Shown here: positions 1-10,339 of the stretch, piece after piece
Numbering within the stretch: the first letter of the stretch is position 1
Layout: every line of letters starts with the position of its first letter
Source of the DNA: Bryobacterales bacterium
GTDB taxonomy: Bacteria; Acidobacteriota; Terriglobia; Bryobacterales; Bryobacteraceae
NCBI GenBank assembly: GCA_003162425.1
Contig: PMOK01000284.1
Coordinates: 124,001 to 188,000 of the forward strand
DNA length: 64,000 nucleotides
Direction of reading: 5' to 3'
The notes under the pieces: model-generated
What the model was told of the DNA's origin: nothing
What the model saw: only the letters and a program-made list of their open reading frames with translations
The model's database searches: none
Translations under genes and position numbers: made by a program

Positions 1-176
1 TTCCGGAAAGCCATCGAACTGGATGGCAAGAATGCGGACGCTTATTTATGGCTCGGAATCGCGCTGCGCAAAGTGAACCAGCCGGAGGAGGCGCGCAAGG
101 CCATCGCGAAGTCACTGGAGCTGAATCCAAGCCGACTGTGGGCCAAACAGCAGCTCGATAAGACCCCGACCAATTG
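1..176 (+). CDS. C-terminal part of a TPR-repeat protein (truncated by window edge)
   Basis: Frame 1 reads FRKAIELDGKNADAYLWLGIALRKVNQPEEARKAIAKSLELNPSRLWAKQQLDKTPTN*; typical TPR spacing. Confidence 0.75.
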
Positions 177-1769
177 ATGCGCGATCGGCTCGCGATCGGC
201 GCCGCGATCATCGCGCTCACTTTTCTCAGTTATTTCCAGTTTCCCGGCCACACCTATTTAGGATCGGACACGCAAATCTACGTGCCGATGCTCGAACATA
301 TCTGGGACCCCTCGGCGCTTACGCGCGATCTGGTCGCCACCAAGCCGCACCTTGCATACACGCTGTACGACGAAATCGCAATTGCTCTCCGCTGGCTCAC
401 ACACAGTTCTTTTCGAGCGGTATTGATCGCGCAGCAACTGTTGTTCCGTGCGCTTCAGATTCTGGGCGTGTATTTGCTCGCGCTATCGTTTCCATTGGCG
501 CGCGGAAAGGCGTTAGTGGTGGCGGCTCTGTTTGCGTTGGGCGCAACAATCGCCGGACCAGCGGTGCTGACGTTCGAATATGAGCCGGTGCCGCGGGCGT
601 TCGCGGTGGGACTGGTCTTTCTCGCCATCGGACTTGTGGCACAAGAACATTTAATGTGGGCCGACATCGCCGCAGCCCTTGCGTTCCTTTATCATCCGCC
701 GACGGTGTGGGTATTTTGGGCGCTGTATTTGTGGCTCACATTGCGGCATCGGGATTACCGCGATCTGTGGCCGCTCGCGGCAGGAATCGTACTGCTGTTC
801 GTGTCGTCGCGGTTGCAGCCGGGTGCAGCGGAGTCGCAATTCTTTTTCACGCGTGTGAGTCCGGAGCTGGAGAAACTGCAGCGCATGCGAGCTTCCTACA
901 ACTGGATCTCCACTTGGCCGGCCCAGTTGATCTGGCAGTACATCCTACTATGGCTCGTGTCGATGGTCGCTTTCTGGAGAGTGCGGCCCAGGACGGCGCG
1001 CCTTTTTCTGATCGGTATGCCGGCACTCGGCGTCCTGAGCGTGCCCGTTTCATATATATTGCTCGATCAACTGAAATGGGGTTTGATTCCACAGTTTCAA
1101 CCGGCGCGCGCACTTGTTTTCGTAACGGCTTTTGCGGTGATCCTGGGCGCGGCGGCAGGCATCCGCGCGGCTGAGCAAAAGCGATGGATTGAATCCGTGG
1201 TTTGGTTTGTGATGGTGCTGGCGGTTCCCACTGCCGTGCCCCTATTTTCAATCTCCACGCGCAATCTTCTTTTGTTGCTGGCGTTATCCATTGCACTGTG
1301 CGCCACGCTGGCGCTGCAGCGATTTCGTTTGGCGCCGGCGCTGTTGACCGGGGTAGCCATCGCACCGAGTTTCGTCTTGCCATATTTGGCGCACGTCCGG
1401 AACTATCCGCGCCCTAATCTCGCGGGCCTCGAGGACCTGGCTCGGTTCGCCCGAGCGCAAACTCCCAAGGATGCGGTGTTCCTATTTGGCGATGCGGGAA
1501 GCAGTCCCGATCCGAGCATTTTTCGCGCTGAAAGCCAGCGAGCCGTATACGTCGACTGGAAGTCAGGCGGCCAGATGAATTTCAGTGAGCCGCTCGCGCG
1601 AGAGTGGTGGCAGCGCTGGCAAAACACGAACGCGCTGCGTTTCGATACGGCGGAAGTCAGCAGAATGGTGGAAATGGGACTTGACTATCTGGTGCTCTCA
1701 CCAAGTCATCGTTTGCTGGACCGGCAGCCCGAGTATGAAAACAGCCAATTCGTCTTATACAAGCGCTAG
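174..1769 (+). CDS. Polytopic membrane protein, hypothetical
   Basis: 531-aa ORF overlapping the preceding stop; many hydrophobic segments. Confidence 0.75.
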   Translation: MMRDRLAIGAAIIALTFLSYFQFPGHTYLGSDTQIYVPMLEHIWDPSALTRDLVATKPHLAYTLYDEIAIALRWLTHSSFRAVLIAQQLLFRALQILGVYLLALSFPLARGKALVVAALFALGATIAGPAVLTFEYEPVPRAFAVGLVFLAIGLVAQEHLMWADIAAALAFLYHPPTVWVFWALYLWLTLRHRDYRDLWPLAAGIVLLFVSSRLQPGAAESQFFFTRVSPELEKLQRMRASYNWISTWPAQLIWQYILLWLVSMVAFWRVRPRTARLFLIGMPALGVLSVPVSYILLDQLKWGLIPQFQPARALVFVTAFAVILGAAAGIRAAEQKRWIESVVWFVMVLAVPTAVPLFSISTRNLLLLLALSIALCATLALQRFRLAPALLTGVAIAPSFVLPYLAHVRNYPRPNLAGLEDLARFARAQTPKDAVFLFGDAGSSPDPSIFRAESQRAVYVDWKSGGQMNFSEPLAREWWQRWQNTNALRFDTAEVSRMVEMGLDYLVLSPSHRLLDRQPEYENSQFVLYKR

Positions 1770-1790
1770 CAGCCGGAGGCGTTGGGTTCA

Positions 1791-2513
1791 TCACTTGGAG
1801 TCGCAGTCATATTGTTCTTTCCACTGGCCCTTCAGGCAGCCACAAGCTGACTCTCGAAGCTTTGGGTCCCCAAGAGCGGCGAGATCCCTGATTCTTCGGA
1901 CGCACTCCTCCCTGCCTAGCAGCTCGCAGGCGATGTCTACGACATCCCAAAAGTAGTCAGCATAATTGTCGAGAGTATCGGCGTTCGCGGAGGGCGTAAG
2001 CAGCAGCGAGCCCAGGTGTTGCCGCGGAGGAAGCGTCGGATCATCTTCCCATCTCGTGAACACCCCCAAGAAACGGTGCGCTCCATAGTCGAACGTCGGT
2101 CGGAGGAACTCGCCCTCCTCGCGAAGGAGCCACGCTCGCGTTTTGGATCGATTAGCGACGTGATTAGGATTGTCGGGCAGAAGTTTGCAGCCCGGTATGG
2201 TGGAAGCCCACAGAAGTTTCTTCGTTGGCACACTTTCCCCCTTAACAACCGCCGTCGCGTGAAAGTCACCGACGCACCAGTACAGTTCATGTACGTCCAG
2301 CATTGTGGGCGGTGGGAGCCGATCAACAGTCTGCTCGCCGTAGAAGACGATATTCGTCACCTCGCCGATGGCCACGATGGGCGACGCCATCCAAACACCA
2401 AACAGCCCGCGCGTGCTGACCCGCGGCTGCGGGAATTTCTGCTCCGCAATCGAAGGAACGAGGCACAGTAGCGCGCCCAGCACGTATGGGAAGCGAGTCA
2501 GCCGCAATCTCAT
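1791..2513 (-). CDS. Hypothetical secreted protein
   Basis: 240-aa ORF with N-terminal hydrophobic segment; abuts ribokinase gene. Confidence 0.6.
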   Translation of the reverse strand: MRLRLTRFPYVLGALLCLVPSIAEQKFPQPRVSTRGLFGVWMASPIVAIGEVTNIVFYGEQTVDRLPPPTMLDVHELYWCVGDFHATAVVKGESVPTKKLLWASTIPGCKLLPDNPNHVANRSKTRAWLLREEGEFLRPTFDYGAHRFLGVFTRWEDDPTLPPRQHLGSLLLTPSANADTLDNYADYFWDVVDIACELLGREECVRRIRDLAALGDPKLRESACGCLKGQWKEQYDCDSK

Positions 2514-3442
2514 TTGGACGTCAGGAACGCGTCCACTTCCGCGCGAGTGGGTACCGACGCCTGGGCCCCCATGCGCGTCACTGATATTGCCGCGGCTGCG
2601 TTCGCAAACCGTAATGCTTCCTCTATTCCCCGATCTTCCGCTAACGCCACAGCCAAAGCCGCGTTGAATGTGTCACCCGCGGCCGTGGTGTCCTTAGCAA
2701 CCACCGGAAAAGCGGGACTGAAGAGCTCGGTCTCGCCATCCAGGTAATAACAGCCCTGATCGCCCAGCTTCAGAAGGACAGCTCTAGGACCACGCTGGCG
2801 CAGCGAGTGAGCCAGTGCCGCGGCATCGGACATCGACACGCGTGCAGGCGGCAGGCCCAACAACAGCGACGCTTCCGTTTCATTCGGCGTAAGAATATCG
2901 ACGCTCGCGAGCAATTCCGGCGCTAGCGGCGCGGCGGGTGCTGGATCCAGAATGGTCCGCGCGCCTTCCGCCCGCGCCAGCTTCAGAGCAGCCGCGACCG
3001 TGTCCAATGGCGACTCTAATTGGAACAATACGAACCGCGCTCCGCGAAAAACGGACCGCATCGCCTCTGTTTCTGAAGCCACGAGCGCGTGGTTTGCGCC
3101 AGACGCCACCACAATGGAATTTTGCCCGGAGGTGTCCACCGAAATCAGCGCCACGCCGGTGGGCTGCGCGCGCGTAGCATGAACTGCGCTGACATCCACG
3201 CCCGCCGCGGAGAGACTGGCCTTTAAGTGATCGGCGAATACATCGTAGCCCACGCGTCCCACCATCCGCACGGCTACTGAGTTTGCGCCGAGACGCGCGG
3301 CCGCACAAGCCTGGTTGGCGCCCTTGCCGCCAGGAATCATTTGGAAATTGCGGCCCAACACGGTCTGGCCGGGCGCCGGCAGTTGATCCACCGTCACCAC
3401 GAAATCCATGTTGAGACTGCCAACCACGACCAGCGTGGTCAT
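2510..3442 (-). CDS. rbsK: Ribokinase (PfkB family)
   Basis: MTTLVVVGSLNMDFVV...GGKGANQACAAARLGA...DTTAAGDTFNAALA; PfkB signatures; internal ATG preferred over longer ORF. Confidence 0.92.
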   Translation of the reverse strand: MTTLVVVGSLNMDFVVTVDQLPAPGQTVLGRNFQMIPGGKGANQACAAARLGANSVAVRMVGRVGYDVFADHLKASLSAAGVDVSAVHATRAQPTGVALISVDTSGQNSIVVASGANHALVASETEAMRSVFRGARFVLFQLESPLDTVAAALKLARAEGARTILDPAPAAPLAPELLASVDILTPNETEASLLLGLPPARVSMSDAAALAHSLRQRGPRAVLLKLGDQGCYYLDGETELFSPAFPVVAKDTTAAGDTFNAALAVALAEDRGIEEALRFANAAAAISVTRMGAQASVPTRAEVDAFLTSK

Positions 3443-4026
3443 CGGGCAAAATCGATGCCGAACTTTTTGAGCTCTTCGGCATAATAACGCCGGTGGAGCA
3501 GATCCCACTCTTCGCTGCCTTCGGGTATTTCTTTTTTCTGCGAGCGGATCTTGGTGCGCGCCGCGCGGTCCACTTTCTCCTCAACCGCCAAAAGCTCGGT
3601 CATGGAGCGGACAATTTCCAGCCGCACGTCGTTCGGATCCTTCTTCAAACGAAACTCGCGTGCCTTGCGGAAAGACGCGACCAGCTTATGGGAGATATCG
3701 TTGATCTTGTCGCGAGAGAGCTTCATGTTGTCGCCCGTATCGCGGCCGGCCGCACGGATCACCTTACGCTGCGAAATCAGCGTGTTCTTGATACGCCGGA
3801 ACATCTCCTGATAGCTGACGCCTTCGCGCCGCATGTAGTCGCTATACTGGCTCAATAATTCGCGGACCTCGTCGTTCAGGCGATCCTCCACCTGCAACTC
3901 GTCCTCAATGACGTGGCTGATCATTTCCGTGGCCGAATTCGGATCGGTGGTTTCGATGATCTGAGGCGTCATCCGTTTTACGAGTTGTCGGGAGAGGTAC
4001 GCGATAAATTCTCTGCTCAGCAGCAT
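3439..4026 (-). CDS. DUF507 family protein
   Basis: MLLSREFIAYLSRQLVKRM...RRIKNTLISQRKVIR; characteristic of DUF507; overlaps rbsK start. Confidence 0.8.
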   Translation of the reverse strand: MLLSREFIAYLSRQLVKRMTPQIIETTDPNSATEMISHVIEDELQVEDRLNDEVRELLSQYSDYMRREGVSYQEMFRRIKNTLISQRKVIRAAGRDTGDNMKLSRDKINDISHKLVASFRKAREFRLKKDPNDVRLEIVRSMTELLAVEEKVDRAARTKIRSQKKEIPEGSEEWDLLHRRYYAEELKKFGIDFAR

Positions 4027-4147
4027 CTTTATGTAAATTGAGGCAGCGACCCTTTGGCCCTCCTTCTGACGAGGAGCGGCCTGTGACCGTTTCTCAATTT
4101 TCGCACAGAATGATCGCGCACGCACTGATTGGCAGCTCTATAGAATT

Positions 4148-6784
4148 CTACGCGCGTTGGAGTTTGCGAGCGGCGTCCACGCGCGTGGCGCGTGCCAATG
4201 GGAGCGCGGCGCCGAATGTCGCGATTGCGATTACCACCAGGGCGGCGGCGCTCAGCATAGTTATGTCGCGCGGGGAGATGCCGAAGACCAGCGAGTCCAG
4301 CAAGTTCGAGGCTGCCCACGCAGCGCCAACTCCGAGCACCACTCCTGCCGCAATGAGCTTCGAGGCCGCGGTGCCTGCCCAAGTCAAAATCCCGGACCGC
4401 CCAGCCCCGAGCGCCAGGCGAATGGCGATCTCTTCTTCCCTGGCCGTGACCCAGTAGTTGAGAAGACCGTACACTCCCACGGCGGACAAGGTTAAAGCGA
4501 GTCCAGCAAAGATGGCCAGCAGCAGGGTCGCGAAGCGACGGCGATCTAATGTCGACGCCATGCGGCTCTCCTCAGGAACCAGCCTCTGGATGGGCAGGTT
4601 ATGATCGAGCGATGCTGCCAAACGCCGCACCGCGGGCGCGAGGGAGTTCGGATCGCCGACGCTACGAATCATGGCCGTCATAGCTTGCTGCGGGTCCTGG
4701 GCAAAGGGCCTGTAGATTTCTGGATACGGTACGGTGCCCATCCCTTCCTGCTTAACGTCGCCAACCACGCCGACGATTTCGAAAGTGGCGCCTGGCATGT
4801 ACGGGCCGCCGTATTTGATGACGTGCCCGACGGCGGATTCCTTGGGGAACCATTGCCGCGCAATTGTTTCGTTGACCACCGCCACCAATGGCGCACCCGT
4901 GCGATCCGCGCTGGTAAAAGTGCGGCCTTCGCGCAATGGGATTTTCATGGTCTCAAAATATCCGGGACCTGCGACGTTGAACAAAGAGAGCGGCACGTCT
5001 TCTTTCGCTGGAACGGGAGCTCCCAGCACCGAATACCACCAATCGCCGCAGTCGCCCTTCGGTGGAGGACAGTAAACGGCGCCCACTTCATCGGCTCCCG
5101 GAATTGTGCGAAGCCCATCGAGTAAACGATCGTAGAAATTTTGAATGGCTTGCGGATTTTGGTAACTGGCGCCTGGAAGTACCAACTCGAGAGAAAGCAC
5201 GCGCGCCGGCACGAATCCCGGACTCGTGTTTTGCGCGGCGATCAAGCTGCGAAGCAACAGCCCGGAGCTGAATGCCAGCACCAGCGTGATGGTGATTTCA
5301 GCAATCACCAACGCATTCCGGAACGAGCGCTCGCGTTTGGTGTCGGTACCTGAGCGGCCACCGGCGTTAAGCGCGGAGGTGAGGTCGACTCTTCCAGCCG
5401 TTAATACCGGCGCTAATCCCACCACTACGCCGGTGACGATGGTGAGGCCCGCGGTGAAGAGCAGCACGCGCAGATCCAGACCGACCTCTGCCAGGCGCGG
5501 AATCCCTTTCGGAGCGATCAGAATCAGCGCCCGCAGCGCCCAGTAACCGAGCAACAAGCCGAGCGCGCCACCGATCGACGCTACCAACAGGTTTTCGGTG
5601 AGGACCTGCCGGACCAGACGCATCCGTCCGGCGCCAATAGCGGTTCGAATGGCGATCTCGCGGGAGCGTGTCGCGCTGCGCGCCAGCACAAGATTAGCGA
5701 CGTTGGCGCAGGCGATCAGCAGGATCAGCCCGACTGCTCCCATCAGCAGCCACAAGATAGGACGAACATCTCCCGCAGTCTCGTCTATTAAGAACTTTCC
5801 CGCGGAGCGGTGATCATCCTCGGTTCCAGGATCTTCCCGGGCCAGCCGTTGCATGATCTGGTCCAGGTCGCCGAGTGCGGTGGCTAGCGTTACGTCCGAC
5901 CGCAATCGCCCGAGCACGCGCATGGAGCCATGTTGCGTACGAGGTTCCGAATCGCTACGAAACAGGCCCATGGGCAGATAGAAATCGACGGCCATGTTGT
6001 GAAAATCCGGCCCAGGTGGAAGTACTCCGATAATGCGATAGGACAATCCGTTCAGGTCGAGCGTGCCGCTTAGCACGCCCCTATCGCCACCCAGCTTGTT
6101 GATCCAGAATTTGTAGTCCAGAACGGCGGTACGCTGCGTGCCCGCGCGATCTTCCTCAGCGGTGAATACGCGCCCCAGCACCGGCTTCGCTCCCACCAGA
6201 CGGAAAAAGGCGTTGTCTACTTGGATCGCCCTGGTGAACAGCGGCTCACCACGGCCAGTCAGCGTAAATTGATTCCATTGGTAGCCGGCCATGTCCCCGA
6301 AGGTGTGATTGTACTTTTTCCAAGCCCGATAGTTTCCCCAGGTGACGCTAATCCCTTCCACTTTGCCGTGTGACTCACCCAGCCAGACCAGCCGCTCGGC
6401 GTCGGGATACGGCAGAGGTTTCAGCAGCACCGCATCCACCACGCTGAAGATAGCCGAGTTGGCGCCGATGCCCAAAGTCAAAGTGAGAATCACCACCAGC
6501 GAATAACCTGGCGACTTCAGAATGCCGCGAAGACCATAGCGCAGGTCTTGCAGTAACGTTGCAAAACGCGGGAAGGTCCAGGCTTCCTGCGCGCGTTCTT
6601 TGATCAAGGTAGGATTGCCAAAGTGGCGCCGGGCTTGGTTTCGCGCTTGATCGGCAGGGATGCCTCGCGCGAGATGATCGTCAGTTTCGAGCTCCAGGTT
6701 GGATTGGATCTCGGCCGCGAGATCGTCAGGAATAGCGCGCCTCCCGGTCAGCGCGTAGCGGAGCTTCGCCCACCATTCACGCAC
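4148..6784 (-). CDS. ABC transporter permease, MacB/FtsX-like (ADOP-type acidobacterial duplicated orphan permease)
   Basis: 878 aa with N-terminal domain, two FtsX-like halves ([51 protein letters not shown]); no ATPase gene adjacent. Confidence 0.9.
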   Translation of the reverse strand: MREWWAKLRYALTGRRAIPDDLAAEIQSNLELETDDHLARGIPADQARNQARRHFGNPTLIKERAQEAWTFPRFATLLQDLRYGLRGILKSPGYSLVVILTLTLGIGANSAIFSVVDAVLLKPLPYPDAERLVWLGESHGKVEGISVTWGNYRAWKKYNHTFGDMAGYQWNQFTLTGRGEPLFTRAIQVDNAFFRLVGAKPVLGRVFTAEEDRAGTQRTAVLDYKFWINKLGGDRGVLSGTLDLNGLSYRIIGVLPPGPDFHNMAVDFYLPMGLFRSDSEPRTQHGSMRVLGRLRSDVTLATALGDLDQIMQRLAREDPGTEDDHRSAGKFLIDETAGDVRPILWLLMGAVGLILLIACANVANLVLARSATRSREIAIRTAIGAGRMRLVRQVLTENLLVASIGGALGLLLGYWALRALILIAPKGIPRLAEVGLDLRVLLFTAGLTIVTGVVVGLAPVLTAGRVDLTSALNAGGRSGTDTKRERSFRNALVIAEITITLVLAFSSGLLLRSLIAAQNTSPGFVPARVLSLELVLPGASYQNPQAIQNFYDRLLDGLRTIPGADEVGAVYCPPPKGDCGDWWYSVLGAPVPAKEDVPLSLFNVAGPGYFETMKIPLREGRTFTSADRTGAPLVAVVNETIARQWFPKESAVGHVIKYGGPYMPGATFEIVGVVGDVKQEGMGTVPYPEIYRPFAQDPQQAMTAMIRSVGDPNSLAPAVRRLAASLDHNLPIQRLVPEESRMASTLDRRRFATLLLAIFAGLALTLSAVGVYGLLNYWVTAREEEIAIRLALGAGRSGILTWAGTAASKLIAAGVVLGVGAAWAASNLLDSLVFGISPRDITMLSAAALVVIAIATFGAALPLARATRVDAARKLQRA

Positions 6785-7139
6785 GGCCCACTCCTTTGGG
6801 AGCCAGCACGCGTCCCATGGCTTCCACGAATCGCTCCCACTTGGAAGTGGCCGCCAGAAGCTGCTTGCGGCCGAGCGCGGTGAGACGGTAATACTTCGCG
6901 CGGCGGGAATTGGGCGACGTTTTCCATTGCGCCGTGATCCAGGCCCGCTGCAGCAACCGCTGCAAGGCGGGATAGAGCGAGCCGTTGTCCACCAGGAATT
7001 CGCTGCCGGAATGATGTTCGATGAACTGGCCGATGCCGTAGGCGTGATTGGGCCCCATTTGCAGGCTGCGCAGAATCAGGACTTCGAGTGTGCCTTGCAG
7101 CAGCTCCAGCCGTTCAGATAGATTGTCTACGGTAGACAT
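6777..7139 (-). CDS. PadR family transcriptional regulator
   Basis: [50 protein letters not shown]; overlaps the permease start. Confidence 0.9.
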   Translation of the reverse strand: MSTVDNLSERLELLQGTLEVLILRSLQMGPNHAYGIGQFIEHHSGSEFLVDNGSLYPALQRLLQRAWITAQWKTSPNSRRAKYYRLTALGRKQLLAATSKWERFVEAMGRVLAPKGVGRA

Positions 7140-7193
7140 GCTATCTATGTAACATGAATTCTGGGAAGGCGTCAAGGCGGCGAAATTGCTATA

Positions 7194-7817
7194 TTGCCAT
7201 TGTTGATCGCTTTCATCCAAACGGTTCGCGGACGCAGCTTCACCTCGATATTCAGCCACTTGGGAGCCTTGGGGCTTTTCTTTCTGGCGATCCTGGATAG
7301 CTCTCCAATCCCAACATTTGGAGGGCCGGATATCCTGATCGCGATACTTGCTGCCACCCACCGGAACCCGTGGTACGAATATGCGGCGGTTGCGACAGCG
7401 GGCTCGGTGATCGGCGCGTATTTAACATTCCGGATCGCACGCAAAGCAGGCTCAGCCTATTTGAACAGCAAGTTCGGAGACAGTAGGGTGTCCGGGCTTC
7501 TGAAAATATTTGAGAAGTGGGGCTCCGGAACTCTGGCAGCCTCCGCCGCCATTCCCTTCCCTTTTCCAACCAGCATGTTCTTCGCCGCAGCGGGCGCTTC
7601 CAAGTACCGCACGGACAGGTTTCTCGCGGTTGTCACCATCGCTCGGGCTGCCCGCTACTCAGCCATCGCCGTCGTGGCGGATCTTTATGGGCGGCACTTC
7701 ATCCGGATGCTCCGGCACCCGATGCAATATTGGGGTTGGTCGCTGCTTTTCGTCGCGATGATTTTCGCGTTAATCACTGCGTGGATTCTGATCAACCGGC
7801 GCTTCCGCACCGCATGA
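7194..7817 (+). CDS. VTT/SNARE-associated (DedA/YqaA-like) membrane protein
   Basis: Membrane protein with AILDSSPIPTFGGPDILIAILAA and AIPFPFPTSMFFAAAGAS motifs. Confidence 0.7.
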   Translation: MPLLIAFIQTVRGRSFTSIFSHLGALGLFFLAILDSSPIPTFGGPDILIAILAATHRNPWYEYAAVATAGSVIGAYLTFRIARKAGSAYLNSKFGDSRVSGLLKIFEKWGSGTLAASAAIPFPFPTSMFFAAAGASKYRTDRFLAVVTIARAARYSAIAVVADLYGRHFIRMLRHPMQYWGWSLLFVAMIFALITAWILINRRFRTA

Positions 7818-7832
7818 AATATGCTGAGTGTT

Positions 7833-8165
7833 TCACGATTTGTCCACCAGGATGTGCTCGGCTGAAACGAAGTACGCAACCCTGCCGTGATCGATGAAGT
7901 TCGCTTCGTCCTCGCGGGAGGCGTTCCATTCCGGCGATTGACGAGCCGCCAGCAACGCCTCCTCGTTATCGAACCATAGTTCCGCCATGCCGTCGTAGTC
8001 CGGCTGGTATTTGTCCCCTTCCACCGAGCGGCGATGGCTTTGCACTAATTTGCGGAGATGGGGAATGCGAGCACCGATGGGGCCGTGGACGTTCTTCCAG
8101 TAATGAAAGAATTCGTCATCGGTAAGGCCCGGCCTCTTGGTGATGCAATAAACCAGTTTGATCAT
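7833..8165 (-). CDS. EthD-domain protein
   Basis: MIKLVYCITKRPGLTDDEFFHYWKNVHGPIGARIPHLRKLVQSH; EthD/dimeric ferredoxin-like fold signature. Confidence 0.85.
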   Translation of the reverse strand: MIKLVYCITKRPGLTDDEFFHYWKNVHGPIGARIPHLRKLVQSHRRSVEGDKYQPDYDGMAELWFDNEEALLAARQSPEWNASREDEANFIDHGRVAYFVSAEHILVDKS

Positions 8166-8167
8166 CG

Positions 8168-8686
8168 TTATAAGCGCATATTGGAGCAAGCCTTCAATTC
8201 CCAAACTCCACCCAAGTTTCGGAACCCATAAAAGATGGTCCGGTTCTGCTTGGCATCCAAGGTTCCCGGTGACCAGAGAGTATGCACAGCGGCTTGGCGA
8301 TGCCGGGTTGTTCGAGCTGGAACAGCGATCCGCACGAAGTTGAATCGTTTTGCCGGCATTTCCGAAGGAACAATCCAGCCCGGCTGAGCTGGGTCGAATT
8401 GCAGTTTCACGCTCCAGTCGAACTCCGGCAGACCGGATCGAGAGTGACGGGTGCCATCGTAGCCGCTCGGGAGTGCAAAACCGCCGGCCGCGGTCCAGCG
8501 CGTCTGATGAGGACGAAGCGAGTGGGAACAACTGCCTACTTCGGCGTACAGATGCGAACGTTGGTTGGCTGCTCGAAGCACTGAAGCGTCCTCCGCTACA
8601 GTTTTCAAGACCTGTTCCCAGAGCGCTGGGTCATCCTGCTCCGACAGTTTCTCCTCAACAGGCGCAGGCACGACCATCGACTCCAT
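8168..8686 (-). CDS. Hypothetical protein, downstream of radical SAM gene
   Basis: 172-aa ORF in the same direction as flanking genes. Confidence 0.5.
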   Translation of the reverse strand: MESMVVPAPVEEKLSEQDDPALWEQVLKTVAEDASVLRAANQRSHLYAEVGSCSHSLRPHQTRWTAAGGFALPSGYDGTRHSRSGLPEFDWSVKLQFDPAQPGWIVPSEMPAKRFNFVRIAVPARTTRHRQAAVHTLWSPGTLDAKQNRTIFYGFRNLGGVWELKACSNMRL

Positions 8687-8759
8687 CCTACGACAGACTG
8701 CGGCGGATTTCTGCGATTCCAGAAGCGAGGTAACCAGGGCAACGCCGAAATGCGCCGGC

Positions 8760-9809
8760 TTACGAAGTTGCGATGATTGGGAACGATTCCGGACTAGCGG
8801 CCTGTCTGGCGCAACGTGTCAGTTCCTGATACCAATTTATGAATGGCAGTTCGGCTGGCTGCAGTAATCCTTCCATCGTCCGCCGGCAAACCGCCGCAAA
8901 GCGCGCGGACCGGCCCGCCATCCAATCCGCCGCGAGCTCGGTCAAGGTTTTGTGCCGCAGGCTGCCCAAGCCGTATTCGCGAGGAAACCCGTACTGCGCG
9001 GGAACAACATCTCCGTCAGCCTCGATCACTAGCGGCGAAACCAACCCCGCTAAATGACCAGGCTCGCGGCTGGCTGGCGCCAGGTTCTCCATCTGCAGAA
9101 GCAGCCCCTCAAAGGCGTTGCGGTTGACAAAATCCGTGTGAAAGGTCAATCTTCCGCCGTACCGCGCGCTCAACCGATTTACATGGAGCCACGCCATAGC
9201 CGCGTCGACGTCGGTGGGCGAGGATCCCTGTAGCAGTGATTCCGCGCGCCCAGCTTCCTCGAGTGGATGGATCTGCAGGCTCCGCGCTCCCTCTTCGTGT
9301 GCAAATTTGGCTACCCAGGGCAACTCGTTAACGTTGTGCCGCGTCAGGGTGAATATAAACCCGAAGCGAAAGCCTGCTTCCCGCAGGCCCGGCAGGCGCT
9401 CCCGCATAGCCTGAAACGCCAAGCCGGAGTCCCGGAGCCGGTTGTGAGACTCGGGTATTCCATCAATACTGATCGCAACCAGGTCGATCAAGCCACCGAG
9501 CATGCTGAGCCTTCGTCGATTCAGCAAAATGCCATTGGTAGTCACCGTTGTGCGCAAGCCAAGCTGTTTTGCCTGATGCAACAGCTCGGGCAATCCGGAA
9601 TAGAGCAAAGGTTCTCCGCCCGATACGCTAACCACGTTATAGCCCTCACAAGCGGCATCCCGGATGGCGCCGAGTAACAGATGCCGGTCCAAATCATCGA
9701 CTTCGCGCGGTCCGGAAGTTGAGTAGCAATGCAAGCACTTCAAATTGCAGCGGCGGGAAGGGTGCACTTGCAGAACCCGCTGATGACAACCAGTCCAGTT
9801 CATCGGCAC
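8760..9809 (-). CDS. Radical SAM protein
   Basis: CNLKCLHC cluster motif, VSVSGGEPLLY, TTNGILL; C-terminal region has further Cys residues. Confidence 0.92.
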   Translation of the reverse strand: MPMNWTGCHQRVLQVHPSRRCNLKCLHCYSTSGPREVDDLDRHLLLGAIRDAACEGYNVVSVSGGEPLLYSGLPELLHQAKQLGLRTTVTTNGILLNRRRLSMLGGLIDLVAISIDGIPESHNRLRDSGLAFQAMRERLPGLREAGFRFGFIFTLTRHNVNELPWVAKFAHEEGARSLQIHPLEEAGRAESLLQGSSPTDVDAAMAWLHVNRLSARYGGRLTFHTDFVNRNAFEGLLLQMENLAPASREPGHLAGLVSPLVIEADGDVVPAQYGFPREYGLGSLRHKTLTELAADWMAGRSARFAAVCRRTMEGLLQPAELPFINWYQELTRCARQAASPESFPIIATS

Positions 9810-9821
9810 ACCCTTCCTTCT

Positions 9822-10118
9822 CTAGCCCTGCTCTCCGATAGTGGCTGGGCCAATCTGCACAAAGGCCTCGTCGATGGTTGGTATCCCATATGGGAACACC
9901 TTCACCGTCAGTCCTTGCGCGGTGAGCTGTCCCACAAGATTGCCAACGACATGGCCTGGCACCCGAGTGCCGCAGTATCCGTCGTCTTCATAACCGGTCA
10001 CCACCGTGCCGCCCTGGGCCAGCACGAGGTCGACGACTGCACGTAGATCTGCTTTGGAAACGGGCTTCTTGGCCGACAACAGATGATCGACAATTTGGTC
10101 TGGATTTTGCTTTGACAT
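9822..10118 (-). CDS. Small protein (98 aa) immediately upstream of radical SAM gene; candidate peptide substrate
   Basis: MSKQNPDQIVDHLLSAKKPVSKADLRAVVDLVLAQGG...IGPATIGEQG; AAGGAGAG RBS-like sequence just upstream of this ATG; 12 bp from the radical SAM start. Confidence 0.65.
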   Translation of the reverse strand: MSKQNPDQIVDHLLSAKKPVSKADLRAVVDLVLAQGGTVVTGYEDDGYCGTRVPGHVVGNLVGQLTAQGLTVKVFPYGIPTIDEAFVQIGPATIGEQG

Positions 10119-10339
10119 GCGTGAACTCTCCTTGCCAAAAGAGTGAGTCTCGTCCGCGTCGCGTTTCATTTTTTCCACGAACATTCTGAAATCGGCGCTG
10201 CTTGGCTTTCGATCACCGTCGTGCTTTAGCCCATCCAGGAGGCGCCAGGCGCGGGGGACCAAGACAAACTCCACGCGCTGGCCTCCTGGACGTACGTTCA
10301 TAGGTGACAGCAAGGTGACAAGCGTTTCACGCGGACTCT

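Noticed and set aside
656-1174. 172-aa ORF on + inside the 174..1769 gene
   Set aside because: Alternative-frame ORF in GC-rich coding DNA; the longer frame has coherent membrane-protein composition
4029-5546. Numerous + strand ORFs opposite the ADOP permease
   Set aside because: Antisense shadow ORFs of a well-supported long gene; no family signatures
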